Assembly (NCBI GenBank): GCA_034430215.1
Contig: DAOUFE010000017.1
Location: forward strand, 62,001-126,000
DNA: 64,000 bases
From: UBA4782 sp034430215
Lineage (GTDB): Bacteria; Chloroflexota; Anaerolineae; Anaerolineales; Anaerolineaceae
Direction of reading: 5' to 3'
How positions within the stretch are numbered: position 1 is the stretch's first letter; every line of letters starts with the position of its first letter. Both the position numbers and the translations under genes were made by a program. The notes beneath the pieces are model-generated. The model was not told the origin of the DNA and did no database searches. It was given only the letters and a program-made list of their open reading frames with translations. Positions 43,094 through 52,128 of this stretch are shown here, piece by piece.

Positions 43094-45841
43094 TTACTTC
43101 TTTGCGTATTTCAATGCGTACTTGGCGGCTGCCAGGCGGGCAACGGGTACGCGGAAGGGAGAGCAGCTCACATAGTTGTTGCCAACCAGGTGGCAGAATT
43201 CGATAGATTCCGGATCACCACCATGTTCACCGCAAATACCCACCTCGAGGCTGGGGCGTGCTTTACGCCCTTCACTGACTGCCATTTCCATCAGTTTTCC
43301 AACGCCAGCGCGATCCAATGTCTGGAAGGGGTTCTTGGGCAGGATTTTTTCTTCGATGTATTTCACAAGGAAGTTGCGCTCAGCGTCATCACGGCTGTAT
43401 CCAAAGGTCATCTGGGTCAGGTCGTTGGTGCCAAAGGAGAAGAATTCAGCGCGGCTGGCGATCTCACCAGCAGTAACTGCCGCGCGTGGGATCTCGATCA
43501 TGGTGCCGAATTTATACCCGAATTTGATCTTCTTTTCTTCCATTACCTGGGCGGCGATTCTTTCCAGGCGAGGCTGGATCCAATCCAGCTCACCAACAGT
43601 GCCGGTCAGAGGGATCATAACTTCTGGTTTGGCTTTGATGCCACGCAGGGTGCAGTCGGCGGCTGCTTCAAAGATGGCGCGAACCTGCATCTCAACAATC
43701 TCTGGCATATAGATACTCAGGCGGACACCACGTAAGCCCATCATCGGGTTGGATTCATGCAATCCACGAATGGCTGCAAGCATCTTTTCTTTTTCAGCCA
43801 GACCCTTAGTTTCGCCTTTTGCGCGCATTGTCACGATCTCTTCGAAGAGTTTTTCTTCATCGGGCATGAACTCATGCAGTGGCGGATCGATCAAGCGGAT
43901 GATCACAGGATAGCCATCCATCGCTTCAAACAGACCATCAAAGTCCTGTCGCTGATAAGGCAATAAAATATCCAGCGCGGCTTTTCGCTCTTCAGGGGTT
44001 TCAGCCAGGATCATTTTCTGAACGGTTGGAAGGCGAACAGGCTCAAAGAACATGTGCTCAGTTCGGCAAAGTCCGATACCACGGGCACCATATGCACGGG
44101 CGCGGCGGGCATCCTTAGGATAATCAGCATTCGCCCATACCTGCAGACCTGTGGTAGGTGAACCATTGACACTTTCGCGGATACCCTCGCGGTCAACAAC
44201 TTCATCTGCCCAGGTCAACAGGGTCATTAGTTCTTTTTGCTCTTCCAAAGAGGGGCTGGTCAGTGGGATTTTGCCCAGGAAAACTTCACCGGTACCACCA
44301 TCTACCGTGATCCATTCACCTTCTTTAACTAGCTTGCCATTTGAAGTCATAATGCGTTTGTTCATGTCGATCTTCACCATGGAAGCACCTACGACACATG
44401 GTACACCAAACTGGCGGGCAACCACAGCTGCGTGAGAGGTGGCGCCACCTTCGCTGGTGAGGATACCTTTGGCAGCGAGCATACCATGAACATCATCTGG
44501 CTTGGTGAACGGACGCACCATGATGACATCCTGTTTCTCTTCTTTTGCCATCTTTTCGGCTGTATCAGCGTCAAAGTAAACCTGACCAACAGCAGCACCT
44601 GGTGACGCATTCACACCAGAGGCAAAGAAACGACCTTCTTTGTGTGCTTTCCTCAGATCTTCTGCATTGAACTGCGGGTGAAGCAGTGTATTCACGTCAT
44701 CGGGGCTGACTCGTTCAATTGCCTGCTCTTTTGTGATCATACCTTCGTTGACCATATCAACCGCGATGCGAACGGATGCGGCTGCGGTGCGTTTGCCATT
44801 GCGGGTCTGCAGCATCCACAGGCGGCCATGCTCGATGGTGAATTCCACATCCTGCATATCTTTATAATGCTTCTCAAGTTTCTCAACGATATCGAGGAAT
44901 TGCTTGTAGGCTTCTGGTAATGGTCCACCGAGGGTATCGATCTTTTCAGTGTTGCGGATACCGGCAACGACATCCTCGCCTTGAGCGTTCAAAAGGTAAT
45001 CACCATACAGTTTTCGTTCACCGGTTGCAGGGTTGCGGGTAAAGGCAACACCTGTACCTGAATCCCAACCCATGTTGCCGAAAACCATGGTCACGATATT
45101 TACTGCAGTGCCAAGATCATCTGGAATTTTTGTAGCTCGACGATAATCAATAGCGCGTTTCCCCATCCATGAGCGGAAGACGGCTTCGGTTGCCAGCTCT
45201 AATTGTTTGAAAGGATCCTGAGGAAAATCAAATCCTTTTTCTTTTTTGACAACAGCTTTGAATTTCTCAGTTAATTCTTTTAACGATGCTGCATCCAGGT
45301 CGGTATCGGCCTTGGCTCCTTTGGCTTCCTTGAAGGCATCGAGGACTTCTTCGAAGGCTTCATCTGGGATCTCAAGTACCACAGAACCAAACATCTGAAT
45401 CAAGCGGCGGTAAGAGTCATATACAAACCGTTCATTTTCAGTCAGAGCGACCATGCCGCGTGCAGTTTCATCATTGAGACCAATATTAAGCACGGTATCC
45501 ATCATGCCAGGCATGGAGAATTTTGCACCCGAACGGCAGGAAACAAGCAGAGGATTCTTGGCATCGCCAAATTTCTTCCCTGCTTCTTTTTCCACTGCTT
45601 TAAGTGCAGTCATCATCTGATCCCACTGTCCTTCGGGGAATTTTGAACCGGCAGCAGTATATGCATTGCATGCTTCAGTGGTTACAGTGAAACCAGGGGG
45701 AACTGGCACGCCAATGCGTGTCATTTCAGCCAGGTTTGCGCCTTTACCGCCCAATAAGCCACGAACATTATCCCAATTGCCGCCAACATACTTTTCGGCC
45801 TGGTCTAATTCGCTAAAGAGATATACCCATTTCTTTGTCAC
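43094..45841 (-). CDS. ppdK: Pyruvate, phosphate dikinase
   Basis: The 915-residue enzyme has the expected three parts: an N-terminal ATP-binding domain (starting GGKGANLAEMT), a central phosphohistidine domain with the catalytic His in GGATSHAAVVAR, and a C-terminal PEP/pyruvate TIM barrel with FGTNDLTQM and CGEHGG. It interconverts pyruvate, ATP and phosphate with PEP, AMP and pyrophosphate. GTG 45841 is preferred because AGGAGG lies seven bases upstream, while upstream ATG residues look non-coding. It fits a PPi-linked central metabolism together with the neighbouring pdh genes. Confidence 0.95.
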   Translation of the reverse strand: MTKKWVYLFSELDQAEKYVGGNWDNVRGLLGGKGANLAEMTRIGVPVPPGFTVTTEACNAYTAAGSKFPEGQWDQMMTALKAVEKEAGKKFGDAKNPLLVSCRSGAKFSMPGMMDTVLNIGLNDETARGMVALTENERFVYDSYRRLIQMFGSVVLEIPDEAFEEVLDAFKEAKGAKADTDLDAASLKELTEKFKAVVKKEKGFDFPQDPFKQLELATEAVFRSWMGKRAIDYRRATKIPDDLGTAVNIVTMVFGNMGWDSGTGVAFTRNPATGERKLYGDYLLNAQGEDVVAGIRNTEKIDTLGGPLPEAYKQFLDIVEKLEKHYKDMQDVEFTIEHGRLWMLQTRNGKRTAAASVRIAVDMVNEGMITKEQAIERVSPDDVNTLLHPQFNAEDLRKAHKEGRFFASGVNASPGAAVGQVYFDADTAEKMAKEEKQDVIMVRPFTKPDDVHGMLAAKGILTSEGGATSHAAVVARQFGVPCVVGASMVKIDMNKRIMTSNGKLVKEGEWITVDGGTGEVFLGKIPLTSPSLEEQKELMTLLTWADEVVDREGIRESVNGSPTTGLQVWANADYPKDARRARAYGARGIGLCRTEHMFFEPVRLPTVQKMILAETPEERKAALDILLPYQRQDFDGLFEAMDGYPVIIRLIDPPLHEFMPDEEKLFEEIVTMRAKGETKGLAEKEKMLAAIRGLHESNPMMGLRGVRLSIYMPEIVEMQVRAIFEAAADCTLRGIKAKPEVMIPLTGTVGELDWIQPRLERIAAQVMEEKKIKFGYKFGTMIEIPRAAVTAGEIASRAEFFSFGTNDLTQMTFGYSRDDAERNFLVKYIEEKILPKNPFQTLDRAGVGKLMEMAVSEGRKARPSLEVGICGEHGGDPESIEFCHLVGNNYVSCSPFRVPVARLAAAKYALKYAKK

Positions 45842-46073
45842 AGTACAACCTCCTGTATAGTGCTGAATCTCCACGGGGGAGTAATTTTTTGCCAAAACTA
45901 GAGCATTTTACCATAAATTGACTTCATCTTGTTAGGACAACCTTCATGCACATATAGAACAAACGATATGAGTCTATTATAATGATTCGCTTGTGTTGAA
46001 TTCTTTTGTTTAACCACAAAAAGCACTAAAGAGATTAAACTGGAAACTCTCTTCTCCCCAGACGAACGAGTGG

Positions 46074-46102
46074 GTCATCGCAGATGTAATGAAGCGATCT
46101 CC
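46074..46102. repeat. Degenerate interspersed repeat, copy 2
   Basis: The stretch starts GTCATCGCAGATG and ends AGCGATCTCC, again resembling the bacterial repeat of form GTCATTGCGAG...GAAGCAATCTC. It lies between ppdK and the met operon, outside any gene, as does the copy at 19453-19480. Confidence 0.4.
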
Positions 46103-46214
46103 TTCTGTAAAGTAACCTTGATCAGCAAAAAAACAGGGCTCCCGTTGATGCGATAATACACACCTGAAACCTCACAATAAAACTAAAAATCTTATTAATT
46201 CTTCTTGCTCATCC

Positions 46215-46242
46215 TTGACATATCTCTCTTCGATGGTAACAT
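46215..46242 (+). promoter_or_regulatory. Promoter of the metQNI operon
   Basis: TTGACA (46215-46220) is followed after 16 bases by TAACAT (46237-46242), putting the transcription start near 46250, about 240 bases before the metQ start codon. Confidence 0.6.
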
Positions 46243-46249
46243 AATCGGC

Positions 46250-46351
46250 ATGTTTACTACTCTGGTTCAGTATTTAATGGATATGGGCCTATGGTTGATG
46301 CCCTGGCGATGGAGTTCGTCTCTAGCGCCGGTTCACCAGACTTGCAACTAG
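46250..46351 (+). other. Met- and Trp-rich leader open frame
   Basis: ATG 46250 falls on the predicted transcription start and opens 33 codons with four Met and three Trp, ending in TAG inside the leader hairpin. No ribosome binding site is seen. It may be a chance frame. Confidence 0.3.
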
Positions 46352-46371
46352 ATAGAAACGAACCCATCGCC
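46305..46371 (+). promoter_or_regulatory. Long hairpin in the metQNI leader
   Basis: Arms GGCGATGG and GTTCGT (46305-46312 and 46314-46319) pair with ACGAAC and CCATCGCC (46358-46371), with one bulged A. Inside, TCTAG/CTAGA and GGT/ACC can pair too. It precedes the leader terminator and could act as an aptamer or anti-terminator. No SAM-riboswitch core is recognised. Confidence 0.5.
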
Positions 46372-46434
46372 TTTTCAAAGAAGTTGGATGCTGCGGTGGG
46401 TTATTAATAAATAACTCCGTTCTGAACGATCATA

Positions 46435-46459
46435 CCGCCAGTCATCCTGGCGGATTTTT
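46435..46459 (+). terminator. Leader terminator before metQ
   Basis: A perfect seven-base stem CCGCCAG/CTGGCGG with a five-base loop (46435-46453) is followed by ATTTTTC. It lies about 40 bases before the metQ start, so it would regulate the operon by attenuation rather than end a gene. Confidence 0.8.
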
Positions 46460-46492
46460 CTTTAAATCAACCATAACTCATTGGAGAAAACC

Positions 46493-47353
46493 ATGAAAAA
46501 CATAAACGTGAAGCAAATCAAAAAGAATAAAATAACACCCATTTCCACAATAGCGATCCTCGTGGTCGTTTTTACTCTTCTTCTGACTGCATGTTCACCA
46601 AAAGCTACACCTACAGCAGAACCGGAAAAGATTACTGTTAAAATTGGCGTCTCACCCGTTCCCCATGGTGATATTATTAAATTTATTCAAGAAAACCTTG
46701 CAGAAGAAGCCGGGTTGGAGATTGAAATCGTTGAATTCACCGATTATGTTCAGCCAAACCTGGCTCTAGCTGATGGTCAGATCGATGCGAACTTCTTCCA
46801 ACATGTTCCCTATCTGGATGATTTCAATAAAGAGCATAACCTGAACCTTGTCTCTGTAGCCGCAATACACATCGAACCTCTGGGAATCTATTCCAGCAAA
46901 ATCAAAAGCCTGGATGAAATTCCCGATGGCGCAGTTGTTGGCATCCCCAATGATGCCACCAATGGCGGACGTGCCTTGCACTTGCTGGCAGAGAACGGTC
47001 TCATCACCCTGAAAGATGGCGTGGGGTATGCAGCTACTGTGGCAGATATCACGGATAATCCAAAGAATCTCGAAATTGTTGAGTTGGAAGCTGCCCAGTT
47101 GGTTCGCTCATTGGAAGATACAACTATCTCTGTGATCAACGGAAATTACGCTTTGCAGGGTGGATTAACTCCCGCAACAGATGCATTAGCGTTGGAAAGC
47201 GGCGAGGATAATCCTTATGCCAACGTACTGGTAGTCGACCAGGGGCATGAGAATGACGAAGGGATAAAAATCCTGGTCAAACTGATCACCTCACCAGAAG
47301 TGAAAAAATTCATCGAAGATACGTATAACGGTTCAGTCATCCCTGCGTTCTAG
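46493..47353 (+). CDS. metQ: Methionine ABC transporter substrate-binding lipoprotein
   Basis: The 286-residue protein has a basic N-terminus, a hydrophobic signal and lipobox LLTAC, then a NlpA/MetQ-type binding domain with VSPVPHGDI, the FTDYVQPNLAL motif and IPNDATNGGRAL near the ligand site. ATG 46493 follows GGAGAAAA. It binds methionine (or methionine sulfoxide) for the MetNI transporter encoded downstream. Its leader holds a promoter, a long hairpin and a terminator. Confidence 0.93.
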   Translation: MKNINVKQIKKNKITPISTIAILVVVFTLLLTACSPKATPTAEPEKITVKIGVSPVPHGDIIKFIQENLAEEAGLEIEIVEFTDYVQPNLALADGQIDANFFQHVPYLDDFNKEHNLNLVSVAAIHIEPLGIYSSKIKSLDEIPDGAVVGIPNDATNGGRALHLLAENGLITLKDGVGYAATVADITDNPKNLEIVELEAAQLVRSLEDTTISVINGNYALQGGLTPATDALALESGEDNPYANVLVVDQGHENDEGIKILVKLITSPEVKKFIEDTYNGSVIPAF

Positions 47354-47371
47354 CAAGTCACATTTCATTCG

Positions 47372-47414
47372 CCTGGGATCATTCATGAAAAAAATTTAGC
47401 AGAATGATCCCGGG
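47372..47414 (+). other. Hairpin between metQ and metN
   Basis: A 13-bp stem (47372-47384 with 47402-47414, one mismatch) lies 18 bases past the metQ stop. It lacks a T tail, so it may slow mRNA decay and raise metQ expression relative to metNI, like the hairpin at 40907. Confidence 0.7.
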
Positions 47415-47437
47415 TGATATCAAAAAGGTTCAATAGC

Positions 47438-48415
47438 ATGATATCTATAAAAAATGTACGAAAAGTTTTTGGAGAGGGACAGAATCAGCTTCATGCGCTG
47501 GACAATGTTACCCTGACCGTCGAGCGGGGTGAGATCTTTGGGGTGGTAGGTCCCAGCGGTGCTGGTAAAAGCACTCTGATTCGATGTGTTAATATGCTCG
47601 AAAAACCCACCTCTGGTTCCATAAAAGTGAATGGCACAGAGATGACCACCCTTTCCAATATTGAACTACGAAAAGCCCGGCAGCGCATGGGGATGATCTT
47701 TCAGCATTTTAACCTGCTCTCTTCACGTACCGTTGCCGAGAACGTGGCTTTCCCATTGGAAATTTCTGGTTATGATAAACCTGCCCGTGAAAAACGAGTG
47801 AAAGAATTGCTTGAGCTGGTGGACCTTTCAGAAAAAATCTCTGCATATCCTGCCCAGCTTTCCGGTGGGCAAAAACAACGCGTCGGTATTGCACGCGCTC
47901 TGGCAACCCAGCCGGATATTTTGTTATCCGATGAGGCAACCTCTGCACTGGATCCCCAGACAACTATTTCTATTCTTAATTTACTCAAAGAGTTAAACCG
48001 TACACTGGGGTTGACCATTTTGCTCATCACCCATGAGATGGAGGTCGTCAGGCAGATTTGTGACCGGGTGGCAGTTTTGAAGAATGGCAAGATCCTGGAA
48101 TCGGGTACTCTGAACGAACTGGTAGCTCAACCAGAAAGCTATATTGCAAAATCCCTTTTTCCCTCTGAAGAAACTATGCTGGTTCATCAAGACGCAGTCG
48201 GTGTCACTATTTATTTTTTCGGTGATGCAGCCGACCAACCCATCATTGCCAGCCTGGTGAGAAAATTTGATCTGGATGTCAATATCCTGGGCGGAAGCAT
48301 ACAAAATGTTGGGATTAACCGCATAGGCAGGCTACAAGTTGAGATAAAAGGTCAGCAAGCTCCACAAGCTTTGGATTATCTTCGCAGTCTTGGCTTACGG
48401 GTGGAGGTGATCTGA
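47438..48415 (+). CDS. metN: Methionine ABC transporter ATPase
   Basis: The 325-residue protein has an ABC domain with Walker A GPSGAGKST, the signature LSGGQKQRVGI, Walker B ILLSDEATSALD and the switch His in LLITHEM, followed by a C-terminal NIL domain (about 250-325) that binds methionine and inhibits transport when the cell is replete. ATG 47438 is preferred, following AAAGG. It overlaps metI by one base. Confidence 0.93.
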   Translation: MISIKNVRKVFGEGQNQLHALDNVTLTVERGEIFGVVGPSGAGKSTLIRCVNMLEKPTSGSIKVNGTEMTTLSNIELRKARQRMGMIFQHFNLLSSRTVAENVAFPLEISGYDKPAREKRVKELLELVDLSEKISAYPAQLSGGQKQRVGIARALATQPDILLSDEATSALDPQTTISILNLLKELNRTLGLTILLITHEMEVVRQICDRVAVLKNGKILESGTLNELVAQPESYIAKSLFPSEETMLVHQDAVGVTIYFFGDAADQPIIASLVRKFDLDVNILGGSIQNVGINRIGRLQVEIKGQQAPQALDYLRSLGLRVEVI

Positions 48416-49071
48416 TGGATATATCTACAATGATCCCTGCCCTTACACAGGCAACCATCGATACGATCTACATGGTAGGGTTTGCAACATTATTTACAGT
48501 CATTTTTGGTCTTCCTCTTGGTATTCTTCTTGTGATCACCGATAAGAATGGCTTGGTAACATTGCCTGTCCTCAATAAGACCATTGGTACGATCGTTAAT
48601 ATGGCACGTTCACTACCTTTCATCATCCTGTTGGTATTGGTTATCCCATTTACCCGGTTGGTCGTTGGCACAACCATTGGTGCTACTGCGGCCATCGTGC
48701 CACTCTCTCTTGCGGCAATACCTTTCTTTGCACGCATTGCTGAAACTTCTCTGCGTGAGGTAGACAAGGGGTTGATCGAAGCAGCACAGGCTATGGGATG
48801 TACAATCTGGCAGATCATCGTTAAAGTATTGATCCCCGAATCCATCTCATCACTCGTTCTGGGTGTTGCACTCACCATTATCAGCTTGATCGGCTATTCA
48901 GCTATGGCTGGGGCAATTGGCGGTGGCGGGTTGGGCGATCTGGCGATCCGCTATGGATACCAGCGCTATGAAACAGAGGTGATGATCACAACCGTGATCC
49001 TACTGATCGCCCTTGTTCAAGGTATCCAGCTATTAGGAGACAGAATAGCACAAAAAATGTCCAGACGGTAA
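48415..49071 (+). CDS. metI: Methionine ABC transporter permease
   Basis: The 218-residue membrane protein has about five helices and the EAA coupling motif (GLIEAAQAMGCTIWQIIVKVLIPES), which contacts MetN. The DNA at its start is TGATG, overlapping the metN stop. It forms the transport channel for L- or D-methionine. Confidence 0.93.
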   Translation: MDISTMIPALTQATIDTIYMVGFATLFTVIFGLPLGILLVITDKNGLVTLPVLNKTIGTIVNMARSLPFIILLVLVIPFTRLVVGTTIGATAAIVPLSLAAIPFFARIAETSLREVDKGLIEAAQAMGCTIWQIIVKVLIPESISSLVLGVALTIISLIGYSAMAGAIGGGGLGDLAIRYGYQRYETEVMITTVILLIALVQGIQLLGDRIAQKMSRR

Positions 49072-49184
49072 TCCAGATGGAATTATCCCATCTTTTTGCC
49101 AATTAAGTTTTGTAAAGAACCTGAAAGGTTCAGAATGGCAAGTTTCCATGATAATGGAGGTAATCCAATATCATGGAGGGATAA

Positions 49185-49577
49185 ATGAAATTTCTGGTCA
49201 TCAATGATGATCCAGGTTTACCAAATATCATTAAACAGGTGCAGGCTGATATACCTTTATCAGTTATCTATGCCAATTCAAGTCGTGAAGGAATCACACT
49301 GGCTCGACTGCAGCAACCGAACTTGATCCTGATCAGTTACACATTGGATGAAATGACTGGCATTGAAGTTTGTACAGTTATTCGGCAATTCTGCAGTGCC
49401 CCAATCTTCATTATTTCTGCGCTGGATGATCCCAGTATCATGATCACTGCACTCGATGCAGGAGCAGATGATTATCTTGTTAAACCGGTGAGTGCACGTG
49501 TCTTGGAAGCCAAGATCCATGCTGCGATCCGGCGATTTGTCACCCATCCGTTGACACCTTATAGTATTTCTTCGTAA
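49185..49577 (+). CDS. Receiver-domain protein lacking the phospho-acceptor Asp
   Basis: The 130-residue protein is a single response-regulator receiver domain. The acidic pocket (N-D-D at residues 7-9), the Lys-Pro motif LVKPVS and the GADDYL strand are kept, but the usual phosphorylated Asp after the third strand is Ser51 in the segment LILISYTLDEM. It should therefore not be phosphorylated in the usual way. No output domain follows and no kinase is nearby. It may act as a phosphorylation-independent signal or adaptor. Confidence 0.85.
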   Translation: MKFLVINDDPGLPNIIKQVQADIPLSVIYANSSREGITLARLQQPNLILISYTLDEMTGIEVCTVIRQFCSAPIFIISALDDPSIMITALDAGADDYLVKPVSARVLEAKIHAAIRRFVTHPLTPYSISS

Positions 49578-49706
49578 AATAATTTTTAGAGGTTCTTCTT
49601 CATAAGGATTGATCTACTATCTGATAATTTTCTACTTTCCCTTTTCAAGAATGCCATTCAAGTATTCTGATCAAAGGATATATTTATTTTCGTAGGAGCT
49701 TAAATC

Positions 49707-50003
49707 ATGCAAACATGCAGCCGTTGTAACACACAGACCCCTGATGAAGCCCTGACCTGCCCTTCCTGTCACGCCGAGATGGCGACAAATTCTACACGTG
49801 CAGTCGCATTGATGCGACTAAAAGCCAATCCGAGAGTAAAAAAAATCCTCATTGCAGTCAGTCAGGACGCCTGCCCTGCCTGTTAACAGTTACAGAAAGC
49901 TTATGATAAAAATGAAGTACCTGATCTGCCTGTTAAAGGGTGCTCACACGAGAATGGCTGTCGCTGTTTTTATGAGCCGATCCTGGATGAGATCTATCCA
50001 TAA
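49707..50003 (+). pseudogene. Zinc-ribbon protein split by an in-frame TAA
   Basis: ATG 49707, preceded by TAGGAG, opens a 59-codon frame with C4/C7 and C18/C21 zinc-ribbon pairs and a C56/C59 pair. A TAA at 49884-49886 stops it, but the same frame stays open for 38 more codons, with C79, C85 and C87 and a plausible C-terminus ending DEIYP, before a second TAA at 50001-50003. The continuation is protein-like, so this is a nonsense mutation or a read-through gene. A 59-residue product remains possible. Confidence 0.6.
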
Positions 50004-50034
50004 ACGGTATTTTTCGATTAATTAATACCCTGAT

Positions 50035-51525
50035 TCAGCGTGGTAGACTTTTTAGCAGCCACGCTTTCGCATCATCTAGGGTTGTGATCAATCCGCAAAC
50101 CTGCTGCTCGCGGATGGATTCGAGCAATACACCAATTTCCGGTCCTGGTTTCAGATTCAACAATTCCATCAACTCCCTGCCGTCCAGTAAACGCGGGGGA
50201 TCGACCAGCTCTTGACGTTTTTCAAACCAGGCTTCCATCAAAGCACGTGAAGCCTGTAATTCTTTCATCCAATATTCCAAAGGGGGTTGCTGCTGGTATT
50301 TTCCAAGAGTGTCTGCCAATCCGATCAAACAGCTATTCAATACTCCATCCTCATACTGGCGAAACAGATGATAGATATCCAAGGGTGTTGATCCAATCTT
50401 CCCTTCTGCCATCTGATGGATGATCTGATGCCCGTAAACACAATTTGCTATGCGCAAGATCTCTGCATTACTGAATTTCAAACGGCTGCAAATCTGCTCT
50501 GCAATACTCTTCCCCGCCTCAGCATGCCCGGGATAATATGAATGCCCATCATCATCTAATTGAACCACCTGGTCTTTACCTACATCATGCAGCAAAGTAC
50601 TCAAGAGCAGTAATCCACGTTGAGGTCTTTCTTGAACCAAAGCATTACTCAAAAAATCCTCAAATTGAAACCGGTATCGCCCTAAGACCTGCACTGCACT
50701 GCCCAGGATCAAATTGGACGCAGCATCATTATGATATATGCCTACCAGAACCTCGAGTAAAGACTGCATCCCCTTCATTACGCCTAGGGTATGTTCCCAT
50801 GCATTAAGCGGGTCTGGATATGGTTGATGGCATCTTTTTAAGTTAATCAGTTCTGGGAGAATCACTGAAAGGATGCCGCATGTTTCCAGAACACGGATAG
50901 CTGCACTTGGTTGCCTGCAGGTGAAAATCTTGAATAGCTCATCCCTTACTCTCTCTGGTGAAATTGCCTGCAGTTTGGATACTGCATATTTCAGAAGGGT
51001 CAATGTCTGAGGTTCGATCCGGAATTTCAAATCTGCTGCAAAACGAACAGCACGTATAGTTCTGACAGGGTCTTCAAGAAATGAGCTATCAGAGCATGCC
51101 CGGATGATTTTCTTTTGCAGATCCATCCATCCGTTGCATGGATCTAGTAATTCTTCAGGTTTCCATACAGGAACTGCCATCGCGTTGATTGTAAAATCAC
51201 GATGGTTCAGGTCATCTTCAATAGTCAATGCACGTGGTGCAGCAAAATCGATAACCATTGGCTCTTCGTGCCAGGTGATCTGCACCCGCCAGGTGTGTCT
51301 CTCTTTATCTAATAAATAACATGCACCATGATATACATTGGCTGTTACTCTTGCTATTTTCTTTGTATCCCCCTGTACAACCAGGTCAATATCATGAATG
51401 GGTTTCCCCAACCATGCATCGCGAACACAACCACCAATCAGAAAAATACCTTCTTCATGTTGAACAGATTCAGGCAAGACATCTAACAATGCTCGAATAT
51501 TTTCCTGAAAAAGGGTTCTATTCAT
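50035..51525 (-). CDS. cca: CCA-adding tRNA nucleotidyltransferase with HD domain
   Basis: The 496-residue protein has the class II nucleotidyltransferase signature GGCVRDAWLGKPIHDIDLVV, the RRDFTINAMA-type motif (here NHRDFTINAMA), and an HD domain with LLHDVGK. It belongs to the CCA-adding/poly(A)-polymerase family; the presence of the HD region is typical of the CCA-adding form. It repairs or adds the 3' CCA end of tRNA. It closes an operon with hpt, tdk and three ribosomal protein genes. Confidence 0.85.
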   Translation of the reverse strand: MNRTLFQENIRALLDVLPESVQHEEGIFLIGGCVRDAWLGKPIHDIDLVVQGDTKKIARVTANVYHGACYLLDKERHTWRVQITWHEEPMVIDFAAPRALTIEDDLNHRDFTINAMAVPVWKPEELLDPCNGWMDLQKKIIRACSDSSFLEDPVRTIRAVRFAADLKFRIEPQTLTLLKYAVSKLQAISPERVRDELFKIFTCRQPSAAIRVLETCGILSVILPELINLKRCHQPYPDPLNAWEHTLGVMKGMQSLLEVLVGIYHNDAASNLILGSAVQVLGRYRFQFEDFLSNALVQERPQRGLLLLSTLLHDVGKDQVVQLDDDGHSYYPGHAEAGKSIAEQICSRLKFSNAEILRIANCVYGHQIIHQMAEGKIGSTPLDIYHLFRQYEDGVLNSCLIGLADTLGKYQQQPPLEYWMKELQASRALMEAWFEKRQELVDPPRLLDGRELMELLNLKPGPEIGVLLESIREQQVCGLITTLDDAKAWLLKSLPR

Positions 51526-51562
51526 GATAGAGATAATTTTCTTCTCAAAAAAACAGAGATGC

Positions 51563-52117
51563 TTACTCCGCCTGGTATTTGTTTAGGTCTACCACTCCAA
51601 TGAATGGCAGATTTCGGTAATATTCATCAATATCCAGACCGTAGCCAAAAACAAATTTATTTGAAATAATGAAACCGCGATATTTGATCGGGATCGGTAC
51701 TTCTCGCCGTTCCGCTTTATCCAACAGGGTGCAAATCGCCAGGCTCTTGGGATGCCTGGTTGATAGCAATTCCATAACAGATGCCAGTGTATGCCCACTA
51801 TCTACGATATCCTCGACAATCAATACATCCCATTCACTGATATCGATATTCAAGTCCAGGGTGATGCGGACATTCCCTCCAGATTCGCGTTTACCCACTC
51901 CATAACTTGAAACTGCCATAAATTCAATCGCATGAGGTATGGTTATCGAACGCATAAGGTCGGTGAGAAACATCACGCCGCCCCGCAGAATACAAACCAG
52001 AAGTAAATTTCCACCCGTGTAATCCTTGCTGATCTCAGCACCCAGCTCGGTAATTCGTTTTTGAAGAGAATCTGGATCGACCAAAACTTCCAATAAGAAA
52101 TCTTTATAATCTCTCAT
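51563..52117 (-). CDS. hpt: Hypoxanthine phosphoribosyltransferase
   Basis: The 184-residue enzyme carries the PRPP-binding loop VLIVEDIVDSGHTL and the flexible loop region with SYGVGKRESG. It converts hypoxanthine (and guanine) with PRPP to IMP or GMP in purine salvage. ATG 52117 follows AGGAG. It is 11 bases downstream of tdk, in the same transcript, which suits the nucleoside-salvage theme of this window. Confidence 0.93.
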   Translation of the reverse strand: MRDYKDFLLEVLVDPDSLQKRITELGAEISKDYTGGNLLLVCILRGGVMFLTDLMRSITIPHAIEFMAVSSYGVGKRESGGNVRITLDLNIDISEWDVLIVEDIVDSGHTLASVMELLSTRHPKSLAICTLLDKAERREVPIPIKYRGFIISNKFVFGYGLDIDEYYRNLPFIGVVDLNKYQAE

Positions 52118-52128
52118 TTTTTCTCCTA

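Noticed and set aside
43176..43735. Long antisense open frames inside ppdK
   Set aside because: They are shadows of the well-supported ppdK gene.
46305..46330. Possible fluoride riboswitch (GGCGATGGAGTTCG matches the 5' half of a known example)
   Set aside because: The second half, including the GCTGATG-type segment, is missing and the arms pair differently. The downstream genes are also unrelated to fluoride.
46215..46492. SAM-I riboswitch upstream of metQ
   Set aside because: The conserved S-box blocks are not found.
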